A stretch of 64,000 nucleotides of DNA. Origin: Streptomyces griseoaurantiacus (GTDB lineage Bacteria > Actinomycetota > Actinomycetes > Streptomycetales > Streptomycetaceae). Where the stretch lies: positions 186,001 to 250,000 of the forward strand of contig BNBP01000002.1 in NCBI GenBank assembly GCA_014656015.1, in the 5' to 3' direction. Of the stretch, positions 28,608-37,104 are shown one piece after another; position 1 is the stretch's first letter; every line of letters starts with the position of its first letter. A program made the translations under genes and the position numbers. The notes under the pieces are model-generated. The model had not been told where the DNA came from and made no database searches. It saw only the letters and a list, made by a program, of their open reading frames with translations.

Positions 28608-29411
28608 TCACGCGCCCACCACGGCCAGGGGGCGGATCGGTGCCCCGGTGGCGCCCACCACCTTGAGCGGGGCACCGACGAAGAGGAATTCCTCCGTGCC
28701 GGCCGCGGCGAGCGTCTCGGACAGCTTCTCCAGCTCCAACACCTCGATGAGGTTGATGCCGTGCTCGTGCAGCAGCAGTCGGTGGACCGGCAGCCCCGTG
28801 GGCCCGGGGCCGGGCGGCCGCTGTTCGAGGGCGATCGTGTCGGCGCCGACGGCGGCCACTCCCCGCTCGGCGAGCCAGGCGGCGGCCGCGAGGTCCAGGC
28901 CGGGCACGCCGGACTCGTCCCCCACGTAGGCGCGTGGGTCGTCCCACAGCTGGGCCCATCCGGTGCGGATCAGGGCCACGTCCCCGGGGCGCGGCACGGG
29001 GCCGGCCTCCAGGTCCGCCACACCGACGGGCGCACCCGGTGCGAGGCGCGGGACCTTCCGGAGCCGTGGCAGGTCGTACAGCACTCCGCGGCAGAACAGG
29101 GGGCGCACCTGGTCGATGCCGTGACTCGTGTAGCGGCCCGCGTGCATCGCGTCGGCGACGGGTACGCCTCCGTGCAGTCTGCCGTCCACGGCCACGTGAC
29201 TCAGCGCGTCCATGTGGGTGCCGACGTGCCCGCCCAGCATCATGATCTCGTGCGAGCCGGTGAGTCCGTCGGGATAGGGGACGTCACCGTGCCGGTGGCG
29301 CAGGGCGAACTCGAACGGTGGGTGCGTGGGGGACGCCGGCATCCCGACCTCGAGCGGTTGCGCGAGGTCGACGACGGTGACGTCGTCAGCCGGCATGTCG
29401 AGCGGTGTCAT
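28608..29411 (-). CDS. Cyclase family protein (kynurenine formamidase-like fold)
   Basis: A 267-residue protein of the putative cyclase/KynB fold. The metal-binding HxxxHxD motif is visible as His62, His66 and Asp68 in GGHVGTHMDALSH, and later landmarks include GDVALIRTGW and GADTIALEQRP. Family members hydrolyse N-formylkynurenine, isatin or cyclic amides; the exact substrate is unknown. The ATG at 29411 lies 26 bp inside the upstream transporter gene, making it the third gene of an operon with an M20 amidohydrolase and an MHS-family transporter. The set suggests uptake and hydrolysis of an amide or N-acyl compound, which is inference. Confidence 0.85.
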   Translation of the reverse strand: MTPLDMPADDVTVVDLAQPLEVGMPASPTHPPFEFALRHRHGDVPYPDGLTGSHEIMMLGGHVGTHMDALSHVAVDGRLHGGVPVADAMHAGRYTSHGIDQVRPLFCRGVLYDLPRLRKVPRLAPGAPVGVADLEAGPVPRPGDVALIRTGWAQLWDDPRAYVGDESGVPGLDLAAAAWLAERGVAAVGADTIALEQRPPGPGPTGLPVHRLLLHEHGINLIEVLELEKLSETLAAAGTEEFLFVGAPLKVVGATGAPIRPLAVVGA

Positions 29412-30735
29412 GCTGCTCAGCCTTCCTGTTCTTCTCGGGAACCGCCTGGTCGAGGGTGTTCAGGTCCGAGCCCCGGCCCTCCTTGAGCGTCAGCACGGTG
29501 GCCGCCGACACCAGCAGGAGCAGGACCACATAGCCGGTGAAGAAGGTGGGCCCGAGCGTCTGGCCGGTCCAGGTCTGGAGGTAGGGGGCCGTTCCTCCGA
29601 AGGCGGCCACCGCCACGGAGTACGGCACGGCGAGTCCCGCGGTCCGGATGTGTGTCGGGAACATCTCGGCGTACGCCGCCGGGAGGATCGACACGCCCGC
29701 GCCGATGAAGACCATGGCGAGGGACATGGCGAGGCCCAGCTGGACGGCGTCGCCGAGGTCGAGCAACTGGAGGGGGAACAGTGTCACGGCGGTGCCGAGA
29801 TGGCTGATCAGCAGAACGGGGCGCCGTCCGACGCGGTCCGAGAGGGCGCCCCAGGCGGGGAGCACCGCGATGAGCACCAGGCTGGACAGAACGCCCGCCA
29901 GCAGTGCCGGAGTCGAGGCGAGGTGCCGGTTGGTCATGGCGTAGGCGGGCGCCGCGATGACCCAGGCGTAGTACACGACGGTCGGGCCGACGGTCATGCC
30001 GATCACCTGCAGCGCCGCGCGGCGGTGCCGGACGAGTTCGGGCCAGAAGGGCTGCTTTGCCGCCGGCCGCTCCCGTTCCTTCACGAAGACCGCCGACTCC
30101 TCCAGGGAGCGCCGGACCCACAGCGCCACCAGGCCGAGCAGACCGCCGACGACGAACGGGATGCGCCACCCGTAGGCGAGCATGTCCTCGTGCGACAGGG
30201 TCAGCGACAGCACCAGTCCGAGCAGCACGCCGAGCGAGTTGCCCCCGACACTGGCGATGTAGATGAGGCTGGACCAGAGGCCGCGCCGACGGGCGGGCGC
30301 CTGCTCGGTCAGGTAGGTCTGCGCCGAGGGCAGTTCACCACCCGTCGCGAGCCCCTGGACCACGCGGCACAGCAGGAGGATCAGCGAGGCTCCGACGCCG
30401 GCCGCGGCGTAGGTGGGGGCGACGCCGATGAGCAGGCTCGCCCCGGCCATGCCGCCGACCGTCAGGCTCATCATCGGGCGGCGGCCGACCCGGTCGGCGA
30501 GTCGGCCGACGAGCAGCCCGCCGAGCGGTCGTGCCACGAAGCCGACGGCGAAGACCGCGAGCCCGGACAGGAGCGCCGAGCCTGGGGCGGCCTCGGGGAA
30601 GAACTGCCCCGCGAAGAACGGCACGAAGATCGTGTAGATGCCCCAGTCGTACCACTCGAGCGCATGGCCGACGCAGATGGCGAACAGGGTGCGGCCGACG
30701 CGCCGCCGGTCGTCTTCGGGGTGGTGCGTGCTCAT
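29386..30735 (-). CDS. MHS-family MFS transporter (metabolite:proton symporter)
   Basis: A 449-residue, 12-helix transporter of the metabolite:H+ symporter family, related to the alpha-ketoglutarate, proline/betaine and shikimate permeases. Landmarks are GHALEWYDWGIYTIF at TM1, the RLADRVGRRPMM loop between TM2 and TM3, and the second-half GALSDRVGRRPVLL loop. The ATG at 30735 overlaps the amidohydrolase stop (ATGA) and the 3' end overlaps the cyclase start, so all three are coupled. The huge frame that runs upstream to 32508 is a shadow. It probably imports a carboxylated or amide substrate for the neighbouring hydrolases. Confidence 0.92.
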   Translation of the reverse strand: MSTHHPEDDRRRVGRTLFAICVGHALEWYDWGIYTIFVPFFAGQFFPEAAPGSALLSGLAVFAVGFVARPLGGLLVGRLADRVGRRPMMSLTVGGMAGASLLIGVAPTYAAAGVGASLILLLCRVVQGLATGGELPSAQTYLTEQAPARRRGLWSSLIYIASVGGNSLGVLLGLVLSLTLSHEDMLAYGWRIPFVVGGLLGLVALWVRRSLEESAVFVKERERPAAKQPFWPELVRHRRAALQVIGMTVGPTVVYYAWVIAAPAYAMTNRHLASTPALLAGVLSSLVLIAVLPAWGALSDRVGRRPVLLISHLGTAVTLFPLQLLDLGDAVQLGLAMSLAMVFIGAGVSILPAAYAEMFPTHIRTAGLAVPYSVAVAAFGGTAPYLQTWTGQTLGPTFFTGYVVLLLLVSAATVLTLKEGRGSDLNTLDQAVPEKNRKAEQHDTARHAG

Positions 30736-31964
30736 CTCGAACCCTCCGGGAGCCCGGCGGACAGGGGGAAGTGGGGGCGGCGGAGGGCGAGTTCCGCGAG
30801 CAGCGCGGCACCCAGCGGGAGCACCGACTCGTCGAAGACCGCCCGGCCGCTGTGGTTGTACGCGGCGCTCGCCGGGTCCGCTCCCTCGGGCAGGGCGCCG
30901 AGGGCGAGGAAGGTGCCCGGCACTTCGGCCAGGACCCGCGAGAAGTCCTCCGACCCGGTGAGCGGATGCTCCAGCGGATGCACCCGGTCCACGCCGAAGA
31001 CCTCGGTGATCGTGCGCCTCGTGAAGGCCGTCTCCTCGGCATCGTTGACGGTCACCGGGCGCTCGTGCGTGAACCGGACGTCGGCCTCTAGGCCGTGTGC
31101 GGCGGCTATTCCCTCCAGCAACCGCCGGGCCTCCTCGCCGACGCGTGCGGCGGTCGCGTCGGAGAAGGCGCGCAGCGTCGCCTCGAACCGGGCCGTGGCC
31201 GGGATGACGTTGCGCCGCGTCCCGGCCCGCACGACGCCGACCGTGAGGACGACCGGGTCGAACACGTCGATCCGGCGGGTGATCAAGGTCTGCAGAGCCG
31301 TGATCATCTCGGCCGTGACCGGCACCGGGTCGCGGGCCAGGTGGGGAGCCGAGGCGTGGCCGCCGCGTCCCCGGACGGTGACCTCCAACGACGCTGAGCA
31401 GGACATCATGACCCCGGGCCGCACATGGAAGCCCGCGGGCAGGGTCGAGAAGACGTGCAGCGCGTACGCCGCGCCGACCCGTTCCCCCGCCGCGTCGAGC
31501 ACGCCCTCCTTCAGCATCGCCCTGGCGCCCTCCCAGCCCTCCTCTCCGGGCTGGAACATCAGCACCACGTCGTTCGCCAGTTCGGCCTGCCGGGCGGCGA
31601 GCAGCCTGGTCGCGCCCACGAGCATCGCGGTGTGCAGATCGTGCCCGCAGGCGTGGGCCGCTCCCGCCACGGTCGAGGCGAAGGGGAGGCCGGTCTCCTC
31701 CTGCACCGGCACCGCGTCCATGTCCGCCCGTAGCAGCACCGGCGGCCGGCCGGGTGCCGCGGAGCCGGCGTGTCCCCGCAGCACCGCCGTGACGGAGGTG
31801 GTGTCCTTTCCGGTCGTGATCTCCAGGGGCAGGCCGTCGAGCGCGGCCAGCACCGCCTGCTGTGTACGCGGCAGGTCCAGGCCGAGTTCGGGCTGCGAAT
31901 GGAGCAGCCGCCGCAGCGCGATCACCTCGTCCCGCAGGGCGTGCGCGTCGTCCAGCACCGTCAT
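30732..31964 (-). CDS. M20-family amidohydrolase
   Basis: A 410-residue zinc-dependent amidohydrolase of the hippurate/IAA-amino-acid hydrolase (M20D) type. Visible metal-site motifs are LLRADMDAVPVQEETGLPF, AHACGHDLHTAMLVG, the general-base FQPGEEG and the later TGSEDFSRV. It should remove an acyl group from an N-acyl amino acid in the cytoplasm. The ATG at 31964 follows GGAGGACG. It is the first gene of the operon with the MHS transporter and cyclase, and is divergent from the Lrp-type regulator at 32071, the probable local controller. Confidence 0.92.
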   Translation of the reverse strand: MTVLDDAHALRDEVIALRRLLHSQPELGLDLPRTQQAVLAALDGLPLEITTGKDTTSVTAVLRGHAGSAAPGRPPVLLRADMDAVPVQEETGLPFASTVAGAAHACGHDLHTAMLVGATRLLAARQAELANDVVLMFQPGEEGWEGARAMLKEGVLDAAGERVGAAYALHVFSTLPAGFHVRPGVMMSCSASLEVTVRGRGGHASAPHLARDPVPVTAEMITALQTLITRRIDVFDPVVLTVGVVRAGTRRNVIPATARFEATLRAFSDATAARVGEEARRLLEGIAAAHGLEADVRFTHERPVTVNDAEETAFTRRTITEVFGVDRVHPLEHPLTGSEDFSRVLAEVPGTFLALGALPEGADPASAAYNHSGRAVFDESVLPLGAALLAELALRRPHFPLSAGLPEGSR

Positions 31965-32070
31965 ATCGTCCTCCGTGCGTCCGAGAGCGCAGCGAGTATG
32001 TGATGCCGCGGGCCTGCGGACCGGGATTCCGACGGTTTCGTGCACCCGGGAGGCCGTGGAGGTGATTTCC

Positions 32071-33087
32071 GTGCGACCGGAGCTCGACGAGAGGGATCTG
32101 AGGCTGTTGCACGGCCTCCAGATCGCTCCACGGGTCCCGTGGGCCGAGGCGGCCCGCATCCTGGGGACGAGCGCGGCCGGTGAGGCGGCCAGATGGGCCG
32201 GGCTGCGCGAGCGCGGTCTCGCGTGGATCACCGCCCACCCCGGCGGCAGCTACCGGCGTGTCACCCTCGCCCTGGTCGAGGTGGACTGCCTGCCCGGCGC
32301 GCGGCGGGCCGTCGTGGAGGCCGTGTGCGCGGACCCCCGCGCGGTCACCGTCGAGGAGTCGACGGGGGGACGGGACCTGCTCCTGACCGTGATCACCGAG
32401 AGTCTCCCCGCACTCACCACGTACGTCCTCGACGAGTTGGAGACCCTGCCCGGGGTGGCCCGGCAGCGGACCCTCGTCGCCACCGCGGTGCACCGTCACG
32501 GCAGCCACTGGCGCCTGGACGCGCTCGACCCCGGCGAGGAGGCCGCGTTCCGCGCGGCCGCCGCACGCGGGACGACCGCGGCCACCACCACTCCACCGCG
32601 GGAAGCGTGGCCGCTCATCGAGTCACTCGCCGTCGACGGACGCGGCAGCGCGGCGGACCTGGCGCGCGCGACCGGCCGGAACCCCGCCACCGTGCGCCGT
32701 CAACTCGCCCGGCTGCTCGGCTCGGACCTGCTCTCCTTCCGCTGCGAACTCGCCGGTGAGCTCTCCAGCTGGACGGTGAGCAGCACCTGGACCGCACACG
32801 TCGAGCCCGCCGACCACCGCAGGACGGTGCGGGCGCTCGCCACCATGCCGGAACTGCGGATGTGCATATCGACCACCGGCGACTCCAACCTCGCCATGGC
32901 GTTCTGGACGCGTTCCCCACACGACATGCTCCGCATCGAGCGGACGCTGGGAGAGCACCTGCCGTGGCTCCGGCTCCGGGGCAGCGCGATCAACCTCCGC
33001 ACCCCGAAGAGGATGGGCTGGCTGCTCGACGCCTCCGGCCGCGCGACCGGCAGGGTCGTCCCGCCGAGCGCGCTCGCGGCGTACTGA
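32071..33087 (+). CDS. Lrp/AsnC-family regulator, duplicated architecture
   Basis: A 338-residue protein holding two AsnC-like modules in tandem: an N-terminal HTH (ELDERDLRLLHGLQIAPRV) with a ligand-type domain, then a second HTH (DLARATGRNPATVRRQLARL) and a second RAM-like domain. This doubled form is common in Streptomyces. The GTG at 32071 is chosen because GGAGG lies 8 nt upstream; GTG codons at 32056 and 32062 are alternatives. It is divergent from the amidohydrolase operon across about 106 bp, so it likely controls it in response to a small amino-acid-like ligand. Confidence 0.88.
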   Translation: MRPELDERDLRLLHGLQIAPRVPWAEAARILGTSAAGEAARWAGLRERGLAWITAHPGGSYRRVTLALVEVDCLPGARRAVVEAVCADPRAVTVEESTGGRDLLLTVITESLPALTTYVLDELETLPGVARQRTLVATAVHRHGSHWRLDALDPGEEAAFRAAAARGTTAATTTPPREAWPLIESLAVDGRGSAADLARATGRNPATVRRQLARLLGSDLLSFRCELAGELSSWTVSSTWTAHVEPADHRRTVRALATMPELRMCISTTGDSNLAMAFWTRSPHDMLRIERTLGEHLPWLRLRGSAINLRTPKRMGWLLDASGRATGRVVPPSALAAY

Positions 33088-33095
33088 GGGACCGC

Positions 33096-35255
33096 CTACC
33101 CGGCCAGCGCGAGGACGAGGGGGAGCACCTCGGCGGCACCGGCCCGGCGCAGGAGGCGTGCCCCGACGGCCAGGGTCCAGCCGGAGTCGGTGTAGTCGTC
33201 GACGAGCAGGATCGGTCCGGGAGTGGCGGCCAGGGCGGCGGCGAGGTCGTCGGGCACGGTGAAGGAGTCGGCGAGGGCGCGCAGCCGCTGGGCGGAGTTG
33301 CTGCGGTGCGCGGTGTGCTCCTGGGCCGCGGGGGTGTGGGCCAGGCTGCCGAGGTACGGGAGCCTGCCGATCCGTGCCACGCCCTCGGCCAGGGTGGTGA
33401 CGAGTCGCGGGCGGGTGCGGGAGGGCAGGGCGACGACGCCCACGGGCCGTGCCGCCGCGTCGGGGCCGCCACCGGCCCAGCCACCGGGCGAGCGGGCCCA
33501 GTCCGCCAGCACGGTCACGACGGCGTTCAGCACGTCGTCCGGGACCGGCCCGTCCGGCGCCTGCGCCGAGAGGAGGGGCCGCAGCCGGTTGCCCCAGCCG
33601 ATGTCCGACAGCCTGCCGAGGGCGCGCCCCGTGCTCGCCTGCTGCCCCGGGGGAATGCGGCCCTTGAGGTCCATGCCGACCGCGGCGAGTCCCGTCGGCC
33701 ACATCTTGCGCGGTTCGACCTCGACCCCCGGCCGGTCCAGCTCGCCCGTCGCCTGCGCGAGGGACGCGGGCGAGACGGCCGCCTCCAGCCACGGCCCGGC
33801 GCAGTTGTCGCAGCGTCCGCAGGGAACCGCCCGGTCGTCGTCGAGCTGCCGCTGCAGGAACTCCATCCGGCACCCGGTGCTCGCCACGTAGTCCCGCATG
33901 GCCTGCTGCTCGGCCGCCCGCTGCTTCGCGACCCAGGCGTAGCGCTCCGCGTCGTAGACCCACGGCCGCCCGGTGGCGGTCCAGCCGCCCTTGACACGCT
34001 GGACGGCGCCGTCCACGTCAAGAACCTTCAGCATCGTCTCCAGGCGTGAGCGCCGGAGGTCCACCAGCGGCTCCAGCGCCGGCAGCGACAGGGGCCGGCC
34101 CGCCTCCTCCAGCACGGCCAGCGTGCGCCGCACCTGCTCCTCGGGCGGGAAGCCCACCGAGGCGAAGTACGCCCAGATCGCCTCGTCCTCCCGGCCCGGC
34201 AGCAGCAGTACGTCCGCGTGGTCCACGCCGCGCCCCGCACGGCCCACCTGCTGGTAGTAGGCGATCGGGGAGGAGGGCGAGCCCAGGTGCACCACGAAGC
34301 CGAGGTCCGGTTTGTCGAAGCCCATGCCGAGGGCGGAGGTGGCGACCAGGGCCTTCACCCGGTTCGCCAGCAGGTCCTCCTCGGCCTGCAGCCGGTCGGC
34401 GTTCTCGGTCTTCCCCGTGTAGGAGGCCACCGGATGACCGCGCTGCCGCAGGAAGGCGGCGACCTCCTCCGCCGCCGCCACCGTCAGCGTGTAGATGATC
34501 CCCGAGCCCGGCAGGTCACCGAGGCGCTCCCCCAGCCACGCCAGCCGGTGCGCCGCGTTCGGCAGTTCCAGCACTCCCAGCCGCAGGCTCTCCCGGTCCA
34601 GCGGCCCGCGCAGCACCAGCGCGTCCCCGCCTCCCGTGCCCAGCTGCTCGGCGACGTCCGCCGTGACCCGGGCGTTGGCGGTCGCCGTGGTGGCCAGGAC
34701 CGGCACACCGGCCGGGAGTTCGGCCAGCATCGTGCGCAGCCTGCGATAGTCGGGCCGGAAGTCGTGGCCCCAGTCGGAGATGCAGTGCGCCTCGTCGACC
34801 ACGAGCAGGCCCGTGGTGGCCGCGAGCCGGGGCAGCACCTGATCGCGGAAGTCCACGGAGTTGAGGCGTTCGGGGCTCACGAGGAGGACGTCGGTCTCAC
34901 CGCGCTCGACCTCGCCGTAGATCGTCTCCCACTCCTCGGGGTTGGCCGAGTTGATCGTGCGGGCCCGGATGCCCGCCCGTTCCGCGGCCTCGACCTGGTT
35001 CCGCATCAGCGCGAGGAGCGGCGAGATGATCACCGTGGGGCCCGAGCCGCGCCGTCGCAGCAGCGCGGTGGCGACGAAGTACACGGCCGACTTGCCCCAG
35101 CCGGTGCGCTGCACCACGAGAGCCCGCCGGTGCTCCTCCACCAGGGCCGCCACCGCCTGCCACTGGTCCTCCCGCAGCCGGGCCGCGTCCTTCGGAGCGC
35201 CGACCAGCTCGGCGAGGACGGCATCGGCTTCGGCGCGCAGTTCCAGGGTGTCCAT
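33096..35255 (-). CDS. recQ: RecQ-type DNA helicase fused to a phosphoribosyltransferase-like domain
   Basis: A 719-residue fusion. Residues about 25-370 are the helicase core with Walker A TGWGKS (51-56), DEAH box (154-157) and motif VI QQVGRAGRG. A zinc-binding segment CGRCDNC follows, as in the RQC region. The C-terminus (about 590-719) ends in a phosphoribosyltransferase motif ILLVDDYTDSGWTL (about 682-695), the PRPP-loop pattern of ComF-like PRTases. The helicase should unwind DNA during recombinational repair. The PRTase part may be non-catalytic or bind a nucleotide signal. The ATG at 35255 begins MDTLELRAEA; the upstream extension is not coding. The gene converges on the Lrp-type regulator gene with only 8 bp between them. 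Confidence 0.92.
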   Translation of the reverse strand: MDTLELRAEADAVLAELVGAPKDAARLREDQWQAVAALVEEHRRALVVQRTGWGKSAVYFVATALLRRRGSGPTVIISPLLALMRNQVEAAERAGIRARTINSANPEEWETIYGEVERGETDVLLVSPERLNSVDFRDQVLPRLAATTGLLVVDEAHCISDWGHDFRPDYRRLRTMLAELPAGVPVLATTATANARVTADVAEQLGTGGGDALVLRGPLDRESLRLGVLELPNAAHRLAWLGERLGDLPGSGIIYTLTVAAAEEVAAFLRQRGHPVASYTGKTENADRLQAEEDLLANRVKALVATSALGMGFDKPDLGFVVHLGSPSSPIAYYQQVGRAGRGVDHADVLLLPGREDEAIWAYFASVGFPPEEQVRRTLAVLEEAGRPLSLPALEPLVDLRRSRLETMLKVLDVDGAVQRVKGGWTATGRPWVYDAERYAWVAKQRAAEQQAMRDYVASTGCRMEFLQRQLDDDRAVPCGRCDNCAGPWLEAAVSPASLAQATGELDRPGVEVEPRKMWPTGLAAVGMDLKGRIPPGQQASTGRALGRLSDIGWGNRLRPLLSAQAPDGPVPDDVLNAVVTVLADWARSPGGWAGGGPDAAARPVGVVALPSRTRPRLVTTLAEGVARIGRLPYLGSLAHTPAAQEHTAHRSNSAQRLRALADSFTVPDDLAAALAATPGPILLVDDYTDSGWTLAVGARLLRRAGAAEVLPLVLALAG

Positions 35256-35675
35256 GCCCCCATGCAACCCGATGAGGGAGGAGGTCGGCCAATCCCCGCA
35301 CCGTGACGGTGCCCCTTGGTCCGTCGTATCCGCCGTATCCGCCGGAAGCGGGACCCCGAAGGTGCCCCGCCCGCGGCGCCGGCGGGGCGGTGGACGTGGC
35401 GCGCGGGAGGTGTTGCCGCTGGTCCCGGCCGTACGGCCGGGACCCACGCATCCTCGGGCGGCTCACCGGGCACACTTCGGTCAGGGATATAAGCGACGCA
35501 TCGCCGGAAAACGGTCGGTGAGCCCAATTGCTCGTTGCCGCAACCAAGTTCGACAGGAACAATTGGAATCCGCTCCCCGCGTGGCTCCTCCGTCGTCCGG
35601 CGGAGCCCTGCCGCGGTGTGCGCTCCCCACCACTGATCCCGCCCGCTGTGTGGGCGCGTAGCCGAAGGGAGGACC
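35256..35675. other. Divergent intergenic region between recQ and a hypothetical gene
   Basis: This 420 bp gap carries an A/T-richer island near 35485-35575. It includes GATATAAG near 35485 and a CCAATTG / CAATTGG inverted repeat (35524-35530 and 35560-35566) with a small GTTGC-C-GCAAC palindrome inside. These may be promoter or operator elements. No coding frame looks real. Confidence 0.45.
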
Positions 35676-36308
35676 GTGACCTTCGGATTCGCTCCGTCCT
35701 CGGCGGCGTCGTTGTCGGCCTCCACCGATCCGTCCGCCGCTTCCGTGACCCCGCCGGCCCGCATGCTCGAACCGGCGGAGTGGGCCGCCGCGGGGATCCC
35801 GTTGCTGCGCAGCCCCCGGGACGTCGTCAACGGACTGCACGTGCTGCACCGGCCCCGGCCCGCCACGGCGGTCGTGGCGGTCCTCGACCCGGAGGAACGG
35901 CTGTGCGCCAGCGCCTCCTTCGTCCGGCGGTCCGCCCCGGCGGACGGCTGGATGTTCCGCAACGCCCTGCTCGCGCAGTTGCGCCGGGTGATCCCGCACG
36001 ACCTGCGGCGCCGCACTCCGGTGCGGACGGCGGTGCTGCTCTACTGCCGTGAGGGCGACGCCAGGTGGACGGAGGAGGACGGCGCGTGGATGTGGGGACT
36101 GCGTGACGCGTGCACGCTGCACGGACTGCGGTGCGGGGCGTACATCACGCTGACGCGGGACGGCTGGCAGGTGCTGGGCGAGGGGCGCGGAGGACGGCGT
36201 CCGCATGCGGACTCCGCGCCCGAGGGGCAGGACGAGGCCGTGGTCCGGCCCTTGCCCCGCACCGGGGGTACCGCCTCGGACGTGATGCGCCGGGTCGCGG
36301 CGCGCTGA
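35676..36308 (+). CDS. Conserved hypothetical protein, 210 aa
   Basis: A soluble protein with a Ser/Pro-rich first 30 residues and a folded core from PAEWAAAGIPLLRSPRDVVNG to YITLTRDGWQVLGE. The core has alternating beta and helix pattern with conserved-looking CREGDARWTEEDGAWMWGLRD. I do not recognise the family. The C-terminal 40 residues are disordered. The GTG at 35676 has an AAGGGAGG ribosome site. It lies among DNA/RNA-metabolism genes (recQ, rnhB), which hints at, but does not show, a nucleic-acid role. A strong terminator (36367-36408) follows. Confidence 0.72.
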   Translation: MTFGFAPSSAASLSASTDPSAASVTPPARMLEPAEWAAAGIPLLRSPRDVVNGLHVLHRPRPATAVVAVLDPEERLCASASFVRRSAPADGWMFRNALLAQLRRVIPHDLRRRTPVRTAVLLYCREGDARWTEEDGAWMWGLRDACTLHGLRCGAYITLTRDGWQVLGEGRGGRRPHADSAPEGQDEAVVRPLPRTGGTASDVMRRVAAR

Positions 36309-36366
36309 GGCGGGGCACGCGGTCGAGGGTTCTCACGCCCTCCCGTCGCGCCCGCGGCGCACGCAC

Positions 36367-36408
36367 GACTCCCCGCGTCCCCGGCGGGAACCGGGGATGC
36401 GGGGAGTC
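36367..36408. terminator. Strong bidirectional terminator
   Basis: An 18 bp stem (GACTCCCCGCGTCCCCGG with its complement, one G-T wobble) and 6-nt loop between two convergent genes. Confidence 0.85.
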
Positions 36409-36412
36409 GATG

Positions 36413-37036
36413 TCAGACGCCGGCGCCGAGGACCGCGTTGATCTGCTGCGGGTCACCGCAGACGATCAGCAGTGCGGCGGCCCGGGCGAGCGCCAGCGGC
36501 AGCGCGGCGGCGACCGTCGTGTCGGCGCCGCCGTTGACGGCGACCACGACCACGGGCCGGGACGCGGCACGGTCGGCCGCGGAGGCGTCGGCGTAGAAGA
36601 CGTCCTCGCGGGCGTCGTGCTGCGCCCAGTACGAGGCCTCGCCGAAGGAGAGTTCGTGCGCGGCCCAGGGGTGGAGGTCGCCGGTGGTGACCACCAGCAC
36701 CTCGTTCGGGGCGCGACCGCTCTCCAGCAGCAGGTCGACGGCTTCCTCGGCGGCGTCCAGCGCGCCCTCGGCCGAGGCCGGGATGAGCTGGATCTGCGGA
36801 GTGGCCGCCGACGTGGCGGACTTGGCGGGCTGGGCGGCAGCCGGGGCCGGGTCGCGCGGGGTGCTGCGCTGCGCCGGCACGGGCCGGTTCGGCCCCGGAC
36901 GGCCGGGACGCGCCGGAGCCGCGGGACGGGGGCCGGGTACGGGGCGAGGGGTCGACGCGGTACGGCCGCTGGCCGGGGTGGCGCGGGGACCCTGGGCACT
37001 CTCGTGAATCTGAGGCTCCTCGGGAATGAGAGGCAT
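36413..37036 (-). CDS. Hypothetical protein with helicase-C-like remnant
   Basis: A 207-residue protein. The first 80 residues are Pro/Ala/Arg-rich and disordered. The remainder has a Rossmann-like pattern, EVLVVTTGDLHPWAAHEL, PVVVVAVNGGADTTVAAA and ALARAAALLIVCGDPQQI. The last block resembles the end of UvrD/Rep helicase domain 2 but lacks the Arg of ALTRA. It may be a degenerate, non-catalytic relic, or an unrelated fold. The ATG at 37036 begins MPLIPEEPQI. The gene is downstream of rnhB on the same strand, 68 bp away, so probably cotranscribed. Confidence 0.6.
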   Translation of the reverse strand: MPLIPEEPQIHESAQGPRATPASGRTASTPRPVPGPRPAAPARPGRPGPNRPVPAQRSTPRDPAPAAAQPAKSATSAATPQIQLIPASAEGALDAAEEAVDLLLESGRAPNEVLVVTTGDLHPWAAHELSFGEASYWAQHDAREDVFYADASAADRAASRPVVVVAVNGGADTTVAAALPLALARAAALLIVCGDPQQINAVLGAGV

Positions 37037-37104
37037 GGGCTGATGTCTATCAAATGCCGGTGCGAGTCGCCCCGGCGGGTGGCACATGAGTGCGAGCGGA
37101 ATCG

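Noticed and set aside
29326..33087. Very long open frames, such as a 1253-residue plus-strand frame and a 1040-residue minus-strand frame here
   Set aside because: In this GC-rich DNA stops are rare in all frames. Only the parts with a ribosome site, proper third-position bias and recognisable domains were kept (Lrp-type regulator, MHS transporter, amidohydrolase).
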